64,000 bases of DNA from Allodiplogaster sudhausi. Taxonomy: Eukaryota; Nematoda; Chromadorea; Rhabditida; Diplogasteridae. Both the position numbers and the translations under genes were made by a program. The DNA is taken from the NCBI GenBank assembly GCA_945643635.1, contig CALZFC010000252.1, forward strand, positions 3,728,501 through 3,792,500, in the 5' to 3' direction. Under the pieces are notes generated by a model. The model made no database searches. It saw only the letters and a program-made list of their open reading frames with translations, and was not told where the DNA came from. Positions 10,677-22,940 of the stretch are shown piece by piece. How positions within the stretch are numbered: the first letter of the stretch is position 1; each line of letters begins with the position of its first letter.

Positions 10677-12399
10677 ATGGTGACAATTTCCGATGAGGAG
10701 GCGCTGAAGCTATCCATTACATTGTTTAAACCCTTCATACAAGCTAATTTCTACGTCCAAGAGGCCATTGCCATTATATCCATCTGTACTGCAGTTCTAC
10801 TTATGGTCGTCGTTCACAAGTGTGTGTATATGCCTCTATATCTAACATCATTGGCGCATGATGTGGATGATTAAGATGCGCCCCGACAATTAAAGGGATG
10901 AAGCGTCTGCGGGGGCTGTTGCCATAATACTTTTATTTGGATGCATCTTGCATTCTTTTCTCTGGGGAAGCGTACAGCCAGTTATTTTGTGCAGTAATCA
11001 GGTAGGATGAATCACTCTGTGAGATCATGTGAAACACGCCAGCGAATTCCGGCTGTTCAAGGGAATTTTGTTCACGGGATTCTTCAACAAACTTACACCA
11101 TGGATAAACTATTTATTGTTTATTATCTTCGGATGCAACCTTAGCTTTATCGCCAAAACTGCACTATTAGGTGAGAATATGTTGATTCTCTAATTTCAAG
11201 TTCACTTATGTAAGAGCATCCGTAATACCATTCTGGTTTTAATTTTGCGTTAATTTAAGGTGCATTTTCTAATTACATCTCAATTGTGAGCGGCCTTGGA
11301 ACCAACAGCCCAATTATTCGCTGGTTTCAACGTCAATCGGTTTTCAGGTCCTATGCAAGCATCAGGAGATTATTACAATGAAAAAATAATAAAACTATAG
11401 GCGAATGACAATCTATGCTGTGTCACAGCTAATTTTGATGTGCTTTACGACAGCTATGATGGCTAACTTCACTGGTTTACTGTCTGGTGATTGGCAGGTT
11501 AGTTTCATGAATATTGAGGGTGTTGTGTTCTGGAGGCGCATAGTAGTACATACATATGTGTTAATTATGAAATAGCTTTCTGCTACTTTAGCCTGAATAT
11601 CCTGAAGGCTCGCCTGAACGCTTCATGCAAACGCGCTACTCGATGCTGATAATGAAGCGGCAGTCGACCATTGTGAACATTCTCTTCCCAGGCTATGGTT
11701 CATTTGAGTTCGTCAGGAAAGGTTGATCATACAAAATATGTGAAAGGTTTCCTCGTCGCGAGCTATTTCACGGGAGCAGGCTATTTGATTGTCCTGTCCG
11801 ATCGCCATGCCAGCCAGGTTTAATCACTATTTCATGTTTCTTGAAAAGTAAGCCGAAAGCCAATTGTAGCTGAGAAGTTCGCTTTCTGCCAAGACATACG
11901 ACGCTCTCGTCAGCACCAATCGACTTCTCTTCGATTTCACTGTCATTGCTCCCATCTTTGTCTTCTCGCCTACAATTATTTTCTTCGTCGGTTAGTTGTG
12001 GACATTGGCTTATTGTAGGTACAAGGCATATGAGAAGCTTTGTAATATTTCCTTTTTATTTGCTATGCATTATGTCACAATTAACTTATGCTTCTCAGCC
12101 ACTTTTATACTGCCTCCGTCTCTGACTATACATTCTCCATGGATGGAACTTCTTACCCACACGCCTTGGGTGCTTTATTCGTTGACACCGTAAGTAACAA
12201 TCATAAATATCATAGACAGAGCTAGACGATTCCTTCAGGTTCGCATACTATTTCCTATTTTTGTACTCCTTCCGTCCGTATCGTCGAGGAATGGTCGATC
12301 TTCTCTCCTGGCCGTGTCGCAAGGTAGCGAGGGCAGCTAAGGGAGTCCGTATTCGCCGAACCATTCTCCCTTCAGCTTCATCAGTAGAACTTCCCTAAG
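10677..12399 (+). CDS. 7TM chemoreceptor-like gene, copy 2
   Basis: Ten-exon paralogue. Exon 1 (ATG 10677; an upstream in-frame ATG at 10563 is possible) encodes SDEEALKLS and TM1. For exon 2 the acceptor homologous to other copies throws the frame. The AG 20 nt downstream (ATTAAAG|GGATGAAG) restores it and gives DEASAGAVAIILLFGCILHS. Later exons match the family: ILFTGFFNKLTPWINY, AFSNYISIVSGLGTNS, ANFTGLLSGDWQ, RYSMLIMKRQSTIVNILF, SYFTGAGYLIVL, LSAKTYDALVSTNRLLFDF, TPWVLYSLTP and FAYYFLFLYSFRPYRR. Stop is TAA at 12397. It is probably functional with a shortened loop between TM1 and TM2. If the downstream acceptor is not used it is a pseudogene. Confidence 0.7.
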
Positions 12400-12539
12400 C
12401 AAACAAGCAATCCTCTCTATAGATTTGCTGAAGAAATTTCCTTTACGGTTTAATTTGACATTCTTATTCAGGCAAACATGTATATACTATGTTTTTGTAT
12501 TGTGCATTATTTGTTTTTTAAAATATTCTTAGGGTAATG

Positions 12540-12645
12540 TTGTATTTGCAAATTCTATGTGCATATGTATATATGTATATGTGTATGTATGTTCATACAT
12601 ATGCATCTACATACATACATACATATGTATATCATGCATATCATA
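12540..12645. repeat. (ACATATGT)-type microsatellite
   Basis: Alternating GTATGT/ATACATAC runs forming locally palindromic DNA. Related short tracts occur at 12863-12885, 24067-24085, 38400-38435 and 55033-55076, so this is a dispersed simple repeat of the genome. Confidence 0.8.
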
Positions 12646-12935
12646 CCAAAGCTCAGAAAGAGTTAAACAGTATCTTTAGTCGAGCGACATGAAGCTGATA
12701 CTTTCACGAATGTAAAGGTACAACCTAATTTTCTTCTGCGTACTTAGAAATCACATTATGAAGCGCGAATTATGTTCAGTAATTGTGCGAAGGCCGAAGT
12801 CATTTCACTCCTGTGTTAGTCACATGCAATGGTGCCACTGCTCTAAAAATTGCATATCGATGTACATACATACATATGTATATGTAAGACGTATTGAAAC
12901 AAGAAGCCGTTGTTGCTAGCTGCTGCCTCCAGCAA

Positions 12936-14106
12936 ATGGCAACGGTCGATGAAAAAGCGCTGCAGCAGTCGATGGCGTCCTTCCAGTCTCTTGTGGATGC
13001 GAATCTCTTCGTCCAAGTTCCCATTTCCGTGGCATCCTTGTCCATTGCTCTTCTCCTTATCTACGTCGTTCAAAAGTATGATAAAGTCGGTATCATTAGT
13101 GAATTACTCCTTTTTTTCTTAGATGTACTCCGGACAGCCCGAAAGACGAAGCCACGGCTGGAGTTCCAGCCATTACTCTCTTGATTGGATGCATCATTCA
13201 CTCCATTCCATGGGTCGTCATGCAACCAATCATTTTGTGCAGCAATCAGGTAGAATAATTTGGCCCGAGAAAAAATGTGAAGCTGTCTTTCAGGCTCTCG
13301 TGTTCACGGGCGCCTTCAAAAACGCATCGCCCTCTCTAAACTGTAGCATATTTCTCGCTTTCGTATGCAACATTACCTTTGTCTCTGGAGCGGCATTCAT
13401 TGGTAAGAAGATAAAAATCTATTTCAACGTTAACAACTGTTTAGCCATCAAACAATTATTTTTAAGGCGCCCTTTCAAATTACATCTCGATAACAGGCGG
13501 GCTTGGCACTGGCAGTCGATTTATTTGTTGGTTTCAGAGGCAATCTGCCATGAGGTATCAAGGGAATGTTGAAGGAACATATGTAGATTGATTTTGCTTG
13601 CCTAAAGAAAAGTCACAGTATGAAGTTTTTCATTTGTTTTCGCTTTCCCATTCCTCTTGCGATATTCTCAATATTTCTTAAGCTCATTGAGATAATTCAA
13701 CTTTGATCGCAATCGTTAACGAAAATGAAGGAACTGCGAAGTCTCACAATCAGATTTTAGGCGAATGGCATTTTTTCATTTGCCACAGCTATTTCGGATA
13801 GTGATTACATTTGTAACATTTGCGAACTTCACTGGATTATACTCAAGGGGGTGGCAGGTAGCATTCTTGTTATTTTTGTTGCTTTGTACTTTTCATATTT
13901 TTGAAATTACGAAACTAATTATATTAATGGCGAATAAAATCCCTTTAAAAATTCCATATAGCAGTTATTGAGACAGAACGGCTAAGAAATTTCTTGGTGA
14001 TAAAATTGGACCTGATTCAGTTGCGCTAATCCAGTATTAACTAAGCGTGACATCTCTATAAATTTTTGTTACAGCGGACGAGGTATGCTGACGGTTCTCT
14101 GGCCCA
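12936..14106 (+). pseudogene. 7TM chemoreceptor-like gene, copy 3, 5' part (split by transposon)
   Basis: Exons 1 to 6a of the third paralogue. Exon 1 (ATG 12936) gives DEKALQQSMASF and TM1. Exon 2 (from 13123) has AGVPAITLLIGCIIHSIPW. Exon 3 (about 13294) has LVFTGAFKNASPSLN. Exon 4 (about 13467) has ALSNYISITGGLGTGSR. Exon 5 (about 13761) has ANFTGLYSRGWQ. Exon 6 starts at 14074 with RTRYADGSLAH and is cut after 14106 by a 9.5-kb element. The remainder of the same exon resumes at 23618. Each piece is free of stops, so the insertion looks young. Unless the element is excised or spliced out, the gene is dead. Confidence 0.82.
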
Positions 14107-14425
14107 CACACAAGAAAAAAAACCATTGGAAGTGCGAAATCGCGATACCGTAGGTGTTGAAACCGCTGGAAATAACGGTTTTTTGCCTTTTTGCACCCTG
14201 GGTGCGCCCTCAAGCAGCAACGGTATTTTCCCCAGCTAGCATACCATTAAAATTAGTGGTTTACAACTGACAACTCGGACAAGCATACGGTGTTCCGTGG
14301 CGCACTTATGGTTCGCTGGCGCACCTGTATTTTCCGACTGCACATTTTGGACGCATGAGGTGTACCATGGCGCACTTATAGTATGCTGGCGCACTTGATT
14401 TTCTGGAGCGAATTTTCTCAGAAAG
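14107..14425. repeat. left subterminal repeats of the CACTA-like element
   Basis: Contains four TACCGT/AACGGT-type words (TACCGTAGG, AACGGTTTT, AACGGTATT, TACGGTGTT). It also has two diverged copies of a TGGCGCACTTAT...GCTGGCGCAC unit near 14299 and 14369. These are candidate transposase-binding sites. The right end repeats the ACCGT theme. Confidence 0.6.
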
Positions 14426-14881
14426 ATGGATTATGTCGCTGCCAACCATAAATGATAATGTTTTAATTGGTTCTCTTGAATTTCTTACTTACTTTCAGCC
14501 TTCGCCTCCTGCCGCATGAAAGAGAGTTTCTGCCGGGGTCTCACGCGCTAGATGCGAATTGAGGTATGGTTTTGTATAAAAGAGGCTCGGCGCATTTAAG
14601 GTTCTTTTATATGAAAATTTTCATATAATAGTATTACTCAACCTTGCTTTCTTCACAAATATTTTTATTTTCACGTGTCTGGCCGGCTCGCTCGGTTGCA
14701 GCGAATCATCAAGAGTGACTACCACGGTGGGCATGATTTCTTTATGGAAATGTTTCTTGATGGAATGGAATCTTTTTTTTAAAATAGATATGAATGGATG
14801 CAAGTGTTTTTTTAGAAGCACATTAATTACTGATTCTTTAGAAAGGGTAGATATTGTAGATAATATTCTCATATAATTCAG

Positions 14882-16479
14882 CATCCACATCGGGTTGCTC
14901 GAGTTGTGAAGAAGCAGAAGGGAGCGAGGAGTACTGGACTGGGCGACGACTACGTTTGGTATGTTCGCTCTAAGCTAACTTGTAACAGATCTAACGGCTT
15001 ATTCTTTAGAAAGAGCAGTTATTGTAGACAATATTCCCTTAGCAGTTGCTCGAGAAAGGGAGCGAGGAGTGCGGGACTGGGGGACGACTTCGTCTGGTAA
15101 GTTCGTTCTAAGCTAACTTGTAATAAATATATATTTTTTAATCTTTGGCTGATTCTTTTGAACGATTGGTTGTTATTGTGTATAACTCTTTAGTAATAGA
15201 TCTTCCACATAGTTGCAAACGTAAAGGAGTTGATTTATTTTCGGAACAAACCCTTTTTCAAAAGAGCAGTTATTTAAGAATATTTTCTTTGCGCAATTCA
15301 GCTTCCGTTTCTTTGCAGTTCCGCGTGTTGTTGTGAGGCAGGAAGGGGGAAGCATCAGTACGCTGGTAGAGGATCTCCATGGTATGTTTTCTTTAAGAGA
15401 ACTATTAAGCAGTTGATACATTTTCGAAACAAAGCATTTTTCTAAAGAGTTGTTATTTAAGAATATTTTCTTTCCGTAATTCAGCTTTTATTTCTTTACA
15501 GTTCCGCTGGTTGTTGGGAGGCAGACAGGGAAGCAGAAGCACGTTGGTGGATTGTCACTACAGTAAGTTTTTTATAGGGGAACTTGAAATAGATGTTTTT
15601 TCTTCGAAAGAAAGCCCCTTTCTTCTAATGAGTAGTTATTTTAGATTATTTTCATTTCGTAATTCAGCTTTTTCATCTTTGCAGTACCGCGAGATCTCGC
15701 GAGGCAGGAAGGGAGGCTGAAGCAGGCTGTTAGACAGTCACTGATGTAAGTTTTCTTAAGGGGAACTTGAAGTAGATTTTTTTTATTCTAAACAATTCCT
15801 CTTTATTCTAATGAGTTGTTATTTTGAGATTATTTTCTTTGCGTAATTCAGCATCCATTTCTTTGTAGTACCGTGAGTTGTGTCGAGGCAGCAAGGGAGG
15901 CTGAAGCAGGGTGTTGGACGGTCACTACTGTAAGATTTTATAGGAAACTTGAAGTAGATGTTTATTCCTTCGAAACAAATAATCTTTTTTCTAATGAGTA
16001 GTTATTTTGAGATTATTTTCCTTTCGTAATTCAGCTTTTCCATCTTTACAGTACCGTGAGTTGTGTCGAGGCAGCAAGGGAGGCTGAAGCAGGGTGTTGG
16101 ACGGTCACTACTGTAAGATTTTATAGGAAACTTGAAGTAGATGTTTATTCCTTCGAAACAAATAATCTTTTTTCTAATGAGTAGTTATTTTGTGATTATT
16201 TTCCTTTCGTAATTCAGCTTTTCCATCTTTGCAGTACCGTGAGTTGTGTCGAGGCAGCAAGGGAGGCTGAAGCAGGGTGTTGGACGGTCACTACTGTAAG
16301 ATTTTATAGGAAACTTGAAGTAGATGTTTATTCCTTCGAAACAAATCCTCTTTTTTTCTAATGAGTTGTTATTTTGAGATTATTTTCCTTTCGTAATTCA
16401 GCTTTTCCATCTTTGCAGTACCGCGAGTTGTGTCGAGGCAGCAAGGGGGGCTTAAGCAGGCTGTTGGACGACCACAGCA
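14882..16479 (+). repeat. tandem array of exon-like modules with splice sites
   Basis: Seven units of 183-184 bp run from about 15.3 to 16.48 kb. Each holds a block bracketed by a canonical acceptor (TTTGCAG, TTTACAG or TTTGTAG) and a GTAAG-like donor. The blocks are 15319-15381 (63 nt), 15502-15562, 15685-15745, 15869-15929, 16052-16112, 16235-16295 and 16419-16479, the last six exactly 61 nt. Two older-looking modules precede them (14882-14958 and 15043-15096). Block sequences share CGAGGCAGCAAGGGAGGCTG. Because 61 is not a multiple of three, every extra module would shift the frame. The array lies just upstream of the C2H2/TnpD-like gene and could be a run of alternative leader exons. Confidence 0.7.
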
Positions 16480-16597
16480 GTCAGTTTTTTTTTCGCCACA
16501 TTCTGTTATTAATGTATTCTTCAGTTTTTTTAATCTCCTCAATTAGTTAGCTTACTACTGTGACACTTTAAGAAAACCAAATTACACCACTATTTAG

Positions 16598-19226
16598 ATG
16601 GAATGCCCTGTCGAAGGATGCAACGAATGGCTGGAGTCCAAACGAAGAGTTTTGGAGCATCGGCGACACGATCATGGTGGCAGCGGTGCCTTGCTATGCA
16701 AGATGTGTGTCGTCTGGCAGCGATTCGGCAAAATGGACGCACTACGGCAGCACTGCACACGTTTTCACGCTGGTTCTATTCTCTCAGGTGATTATTTATT
16801 ACTTTTTATGCCCTCTTACTTGAAGTACAGTAGGCCTTGACAGACAGCACAGCCGTCTTTGGTGGTAGAGAGAAGAAAAAAATTTCATGCACTTTATTTC
16901 TATTGTTTATTAAAATAAATAGAAAAATTCAGCTTCGCCACCACCAAGACCTCCAAATGTCGTTCCGCCTGCTTTGAACGTTGCTGAAGCAAATGCTGCT
17001 GAAGTGTCGTTTGGCGAGGACGTTGAGATGGATGGAGGAGGATCAACAGAGGCTAATTCTGAACCTGCACCAGGTTCCCATTTATGTCTATGCAAACTAT
17101 TATGCAACTTGGTCTTAGTGTAGATAAAAAAAAGTATCATGTATTCTTGGTTCCTATTTGCCAGAGCTATTTATTCTATGTTTCCAGAATCTACCAGCTG
17201 TGCGAACGAGCTCCAACAATTTTTCGCCCAGCAGATGGGCAGAGGAGTCCCCCGCTCTTCGCTGGACAGCTTCGCCCAGTTTTTGCAGCGTGTTCTGCAT
17301 GTCGGCGAATCCGGTGATCCTAGGGCTATAGCCGAAACTGATTCGGCGATTTCCTCCTGTTTGACGCATTACAAAAGGACCCAGCTTGGCACGCGTAACG
17401 GCGACATTCTAACACCTCAGAAATGTCAGATGGGCGTAATCCAGACGACTAAGAGAGATAGAAACGGCGAAGCAGTCCGTGTAGAGCAAGGAGAGTACTT
17501 CTATGTATTGGAGCTAGAAGAAGTGCTTAGACAAGCAGTACAATTTGCTCGCTCCCTCAACCTGCTCAAGTCCTGCTGTAGCGATAGAATATGCTGCCAT
17601 CAAAAGGGAGAAAGGTATAAGACCGTGGCTGATGAAACTCAGCATGCAACCCCACTTCCTTTCCTGTTGTATGCAGACGATGTCTCACCCGGAAGCTCCC
17701 TTGGCCCCAAGGCCGCCGCCAACTCGCTTTGTCTTTTCCAAATCAAACTGGCAGGGCATCACTTGGACGCCTCATCGGCATTGGCGTCCAAGTTGGTCTA
17801 TGCCAGTGCCTATGCGAAAGACCACTCAGCGCATTCCTTCCTTCCCATCATTGATGTCCTAAAGCAGCAGCTGGCCAGCATTTATGATAGGGGTGGCCTT
17901 CGAATTGGAGATGAACTCTTTCACCCAGTACTCCTCTCTGTGATTGCGGATAATAAAGCGCATTATGAGTTTCGCGGCCTCAAACTCAATTACAACCGCT
18001 GCCGCCTCTGTCTAGTTGACTCTGCCAACTTCCTTACTGTCACGAACGAGTCGCAAGTTCAGCTGAAAGATAGGCGGTGGTACGACCACGTCTTCAGCGC
18101 AGGATTGGCCCAGAACCATGGCTTCAAAGATGCTCGCCCTTTGGATGGCATTCCGGGTTATGACTTTATGAATGATTGCTCGCTGGATCTAAAGCACGAC
18201 GTTTTGGAGGGTGAAGCCCAAAGAGCAACCATAAGGCTTCTGCGCGCATTGGATCGGCGTGGGCTTAAGTTGCAAAGAATCAACGCGATTTTGTCCAATC
18301 TCCCATACGGAAAGCAAGATTCTTCATCCCGCCCCTCCCCATTCAAGGTAGATGTTCTCTCTGGCACTTCGATCTCCCAGCGCGCTTCCCAGGTTCACAC
18401 TCTAATGAGATTGCTCCCGCTTGCTCTTCATTTTCACACCGATCTCTCCGACTTCATAGAGTGGGAATCCTTTGTGCTTCTTGGAAAAGTTCTCCTCACC
18501 CTTCTGCAGCCTTCCTTTACTGAGCGAGATCTGGCCAGATTAGAAGATCTAGTGGCAACATACATTGATTCGGTCCGCGAGATTGTCAACCTTTTCCCTG
18601 GCGAGGTTTAGATGACGATCAAAACTCACCACCTCGTTCACTATGCAAGATTCGTGAGATTGTATGGACCCCCCATCCTGAATTGGTGTATTGATTTCGA
18701 GCAACTGAATGCATCGATCAAGTCGCACTCCTACATGTCTAGGAACGCTCAAAACTTGCCATTCTCCATGATCAACCACGCGCAGCATTTCCTTGCATCT
18801 CAGCGCGCATCATTCAATTTGGAAGCGTTGCCGCGAGCAGGGGTACGGTATTACAGCGAGCTTCCATCCGATTCTCCCCTGATCTCCATCATTGCTGACC
18901 TCGCAATTGTCGTAGAAATGTTGTGCTATAGAATTGACTACCATGGAATGTGCTACAGTGACCGCGATATTGTAGTCTTGGCAGCAGGCGCGCTCCCATC
19001 CTTTGGTCAGATTCGCTTTGCTGCTTATGTTGATAGTGAGTGGAAACTTGTGATTCAAAAGTGCGAAACGATCTCTTGGCTTGATTCTATCAACTGTTAC
19101 ACTGTTCAGATGTCCGATGTTCTTTGTGTTCTTTCCTTCGAAGATCTTAACTCTGCTCACCCACTTGACTCTTACTTCTTTGTTGATGTTGTGTACATTC
19201 CAATCAGACATTTCCCTTTGGAATAA
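16598..19226 (+). CDS. C2H2 / TnpD-like transposase-related protein with one in-frame TAG
   Basis: Exon 1 (16598-16787) encodes two C2H2-like fingers (CPVEGCNEWLESKRRVLEHRR, then C-x2-C...H-x4-H). Exon 2 (16933-17073) is a Pro/acidic linker. Exon 3 runs from 17188. Phases fit (1/2 and 1/2). The large exon contains PLPFLLYADDV, SLGP, the Cys pair CRLCLVD, LKHDVLEGEAQ and, after the stop, THHLVHYARFVRLYGPP. This order (DD-containing block, CxxC, HD-LEG, then HH-x-HY and a GP-x-x-x-W segment) matches a widespread uncharacterised invertebrate family that resembles CACTA TnpD. A TAG at 18609-18611 interrupts the frame, which otherwise continues to TAA at 19224. Either the gene is a one-stop pseudogene, or the stop is read through, or it is a sequence error. 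The function is probably DNA binding/transposition of the surrounding element, by inference. Confidence 0.7.
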
Positions 19227-19338
19227 ACGAAGAATTGCGCTTTCAAATGAGTGTTATTCCTTATAAAAATTAAGGCGTTATAACGCAATTACTACTTGTA
19301 AACTGACTTTAAGCATATATTTGATTTCTTAATTTAGA

Positions 19339-21993
19339 ATGCGTTTCCGGTTGCAAGTTTTGGCTGAAGATGGAAAGTCGGTTGAAGCAGACCTTGGTTC
19401 CGATGAGTCCGCTGCAACTACGTTGGAGGAGCTGACGATGGAGCTTCTTGGCCGTTACGAAATCCATCCCTCGCGAATTTGTCGAGTTACAAGATCAGTG
19501 GGTCGCATCGAGTACCCCGTTTTGGGTGTATTCCCCGATGACGACTGCCAGCTAACAGTCTATGTTACTCATTGTCAGGAAGAGGAGTACAGCCCATTTT
19601 CAAACGTTAGAAATTTTTGATCTAAACTATGTGCTTCTTTATCTTTCAAAGGACGATATTTTCCGTAATCAGGCTCGTGATTCCGCTTCTCCCTCGCGAA
19701 AGAGAATAATGCTGAGTAGTTCTGACGATGAAGAGGAAATCGATGAAATTGGAAGTCGTCACGAGAGTAGCTCTTCAGCGTCTGTACTGGATGGTCATTG
19801 CGTTGCCGAGATTCTGAAAAGTAAGCTGTTTATGTTTATATTTAAAAAAAAATCGCTCCCGTCAACTTAGATCGCGAAAATCGATCTGGCGGAGATGTGC
19901 TTGTGCAAAGACTTAATGAAAAATTAAGTACTGCGTCCATGCAAGGTACCCTTTACATTACAATTTCGTGATCAAAGTGATTGACTGTACATGTTAAGAT
20001 ATTCTGAGGACTCATCCAGAAACTGATGTCATCCTCTCCTCTCTGCGGTCCGGTGACATCACCGAAGAGTATCGTTGTAACGTCAGGAGGCAGTTCGTTC
20101 GAAGGGTCGGCGAATATCTTATGCAGCATGCAGACAAGTGAGCCAATTCTCCATATTAACTTGTGTATTATTTTCATTATTATGTTTAGAATATTGACAC
20201 AATCTTCCATACCTTCTTTAGCAAGAATCGTCCAACCACACGTGAGATTGTCTGCTTCTTCACCAGGCTCATGCTCCCATTCCCAAAGACAAACCAGGTT
20301 TAACTTCGTATTTTTTTTAAAATTTATCCTTAATAACTGCAAATAACTTTAGAGCATACTGTATATTTACTTTAGACGCCCTTCGTCCGCGGCAACAAGA
20401 GCTTCCTCATCGTGTACGTTAGCAATCGGCGAAGACGCATGGCGCTTCATGGAGACGCTGTCCTGCGACCATACAAGAGGAAGAAGATGGACACGTCTCC
20501 AAGGTACTTCGAAGGTCAGCGTCTCATCGCCATGCAGCTGAGGCACTTTCCTGATGACAGTGACACTGCCCTTCAGATGCTCGAAGAGTCGCGGTCAGTC
20601 TTTCTACACCTATTTTTGAATATTATTGTTAATTATAATTTGTATACATTAATTAATTGGAGGAGATTGTTACAGTCACTTATTTTTTAATGATATTCTG
20701 CTTATGCATAACCCGTATATATATATTACGGTACTTTAATTAATAGAATAACAATCATAAATGAATTTGCCTGAATTACGGTCTTTATTTATTCTTAAGT
20801 GAATACCGACTCCAGCTATGTCGTGAGATGGGTGCTGCGAAGGCGATTGAAGAATTTAGGCAGCTCTCTTCTTCCAAGCAGGTACTTTTCTTGATATACG
20901 GCAATACCGTACTCGTTTGTTAAGAGCAGGTCTAAATTACTGTAGTTCTTTAATTGCAGATACTGTCCGACTTTGACAGAGGATTCAAGGTCGACTCCAA
21001 CGCCTTTGTGCAGAAGTGGCCCCGAATCGAGGAGTATCTGAGCAGCATTTTCAAGACTAACTTCTCCTCGGCCGAGCAGATGTCTATTTCTGCCATGAAT
21101 ACAGTTACAGGTACAGGTAAGAGGAGAATTTTTTTAAATCAATTTCCCGATTTTTCTGTTGAATCTAGTCGATCTAAGTTGACAAGAGATGGTTGCAGAA
21201 ACAGCATCTGTACAAGCCGTTCTCGCTGTGGTTGCCCACTTTAAGAAGTTCTGCCCACGTAAGCAGATGTCACGCTTTGGCAGAGTCTTCTCTACATTCC
21301 TGGTCAGACAGTTTGCTGTATATTTTTACCAAATTGAAAGCAGCAATAGATTTGTATGTGATTCTCTTTGATAAGTGTTCTCTTTTAAAATGTTTTTTTT
21401 TGCGCTTTAGAGAAATTGCCAATCAATACTTATAGTCTGAGTCTGATGCAAGGCACGTCGTCGATCGATTCTGTGAAATGGGCCTCCGTCAGCCGCTGGT
21501 TGTCAAGTACGGACAAAGCAGGAAGCAGTTCTCCGTATTTTGTAACGTCAGTGTAAAGTTTTCTTTTTGCAATAGTTTCATCTCTCCAGTCAGAAAAGGT
21601 GCAGTACTGTCCGGATATAAGATCTTGAAAATTGAGGCTGTTTTGCTTCAATCCCCTCCCTCCCTCTCTCTCTGTCTCTCTCTCTCTCTCTCTCTGTCTC
21701 ACGCTCAGTCATCTCTCTCTCTCTCTCTCACTGCCTGCATATTTCTTGGTTGAACAGGAACAAAAAAAAGTAAGATTAATGTATATTTCCAGGCAATCGA
21801 GATTCTCTGCGGTGAATCGTTCATCGAGGCTGTTGTTGTTGCCCTGGCCTGCCACTTCCTCTTCCATCTCCGATTCGACTCTGAGGTTGCCGACATCTGG
21901 GGCGTGTTCTCGCTTCTCATCGGCGCGCCACAGTCGGTCAAGTCGAACACAGCTATCAACCTGGTAGACAGCATTCAAATACATTTGGCATGA
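19339..21993 (+). CDS. companion protein of the CACTA-like element, unknown function
   Basis: A multi-exon gene starts 110 bp after the TnpD-like gene on the same strand. Exon 1 (ATG 19339) encodes MRFRLQVLAEDGKSVEADLG, a compact ubiquitin-like-looking stretch that I cannot assign. Then come an acidic Ser-rich exon (SSSDDEEEIDEIG, about 19720), basic exons (RRRRMALHGDAVLRPYKRKK, about 20430), EYRLQLCREMGAAKAIEEF (about 20804), a segment RIEEYLSSIFKTNF (about 21025) and a last exon with ILCGESFIEAVVVALACHFL. The final exon ends TGA at 21993. Similar last-exon patterns occur in proteins neighbouring the TnpD-like family in other invertebrates, from memory. Splice sites are only partly resolved, and a CT microsatellite lies in an intron. 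Confidence 0.5.
21656..21735. repeat. (CT)n microsatellite
   Basis: Run of CTCTCT with a few G interruptions, inside an intron of the companion gene. The Ser/Leu-repeat frames across it are artefacts. Confidence 0.9.
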
Positions 21994-22555
21994 TTCTTTT
22001 GGTCAAATTTTATCATGGATTTGTAGAGTGGTTTGTATAGTTTCCTAGAAATAGGTGAAGAGTAAGTAACCTTGTAAAAATCTTTTCATCATATTTGCCA
22101 AAGATTGTATATGTATTCTGTGAGAAAGCGTCTTTTGTATTTCTTCCTTCTTTGTGAAATTGTATATTCATTGATTTAATTTTGACAGGGTGCACTATGT
22201 GAATGTATTCATTACGAGTGAAAATCTAGTTTATCTTGTTGCATATTGTTTGGAATATCCTGTGAATCGTTGCATATTGTTTGGAATATCCTGTGAATGC
22301 CTGTACATTTCTGTCAAAATGTCGCTCGATTCTTTATGGCGCTTACATTCCGCTTGTTATCACATTGACCACTGCATAACAATAAAAACTGTTGAATGCT
22401 GTAATTGTAAAGCGTAAGTTGAAACATGGTAAGTGTATGCTTATATGGATGCAAAGTTTAGCCTGCTTGCAATTGGCAGCTTAAAAAAATCGATACATAG
22501 AGAACGAAGCTCTCACAATCAGGTTACCACTCCCTCCCTCACAGGTGCTCTCCAG
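21994..22555. other. 3' part of CACTA-like element, no gene
   Basis: AT-rich. It holds a 31-bp direct repeat (GCATATTGTTTGGAATATCC and following bases) twice in tandem at about 22243-22304. I see no coding exon. Confidence 0.5.
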
Positions 22556-22578
22556 CTCTCTCTCTCTCTCTCTCACAC

Positions 22579-22609
<31 letters not shown>

Positions 22610-22879
22610 TTATCTCTCTCTCTATCTCTCTGTCTGTCTCTCTCTGTCTGTCTTACTCTCCTCAACAAGCAGTGAACACTACACTGAACGAATGCAATTA
22701 GAACATTACAGCTAATCAAGAGAGATTCGGACTTCACCGTTTGGTAGTTTATTAGTTATTGAAGTAGTGAAAGCAAGCGCATCATTGAGACTAAATTAAC
22801 CGAATGCAGTATGAATAAACTGCAAGTGATGAAAGACGACAATTTTGAGAAAAATACTGTCTTACAATCTCTCTCTCTT

Positions 22880-22934
<55 letters not shown>

Positions 22935-22940
22935 CTTTCT
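22556..22940. repeat. two (CT)n microsatellites
   Basis: CT-rich tracts at 22556-22652 and 22868-22932 separated by about 200 bp of AT-rich DNA. The poly-Ser/Leu frames here are not genes. Confidence 0.9.

Noticed and set aside
10890..10960. Frameshift in exon 2 of receptor copy 2
   Set aside because: A nearby downstream acceptor restores the frame, so I did not call the gene a pseudogene.
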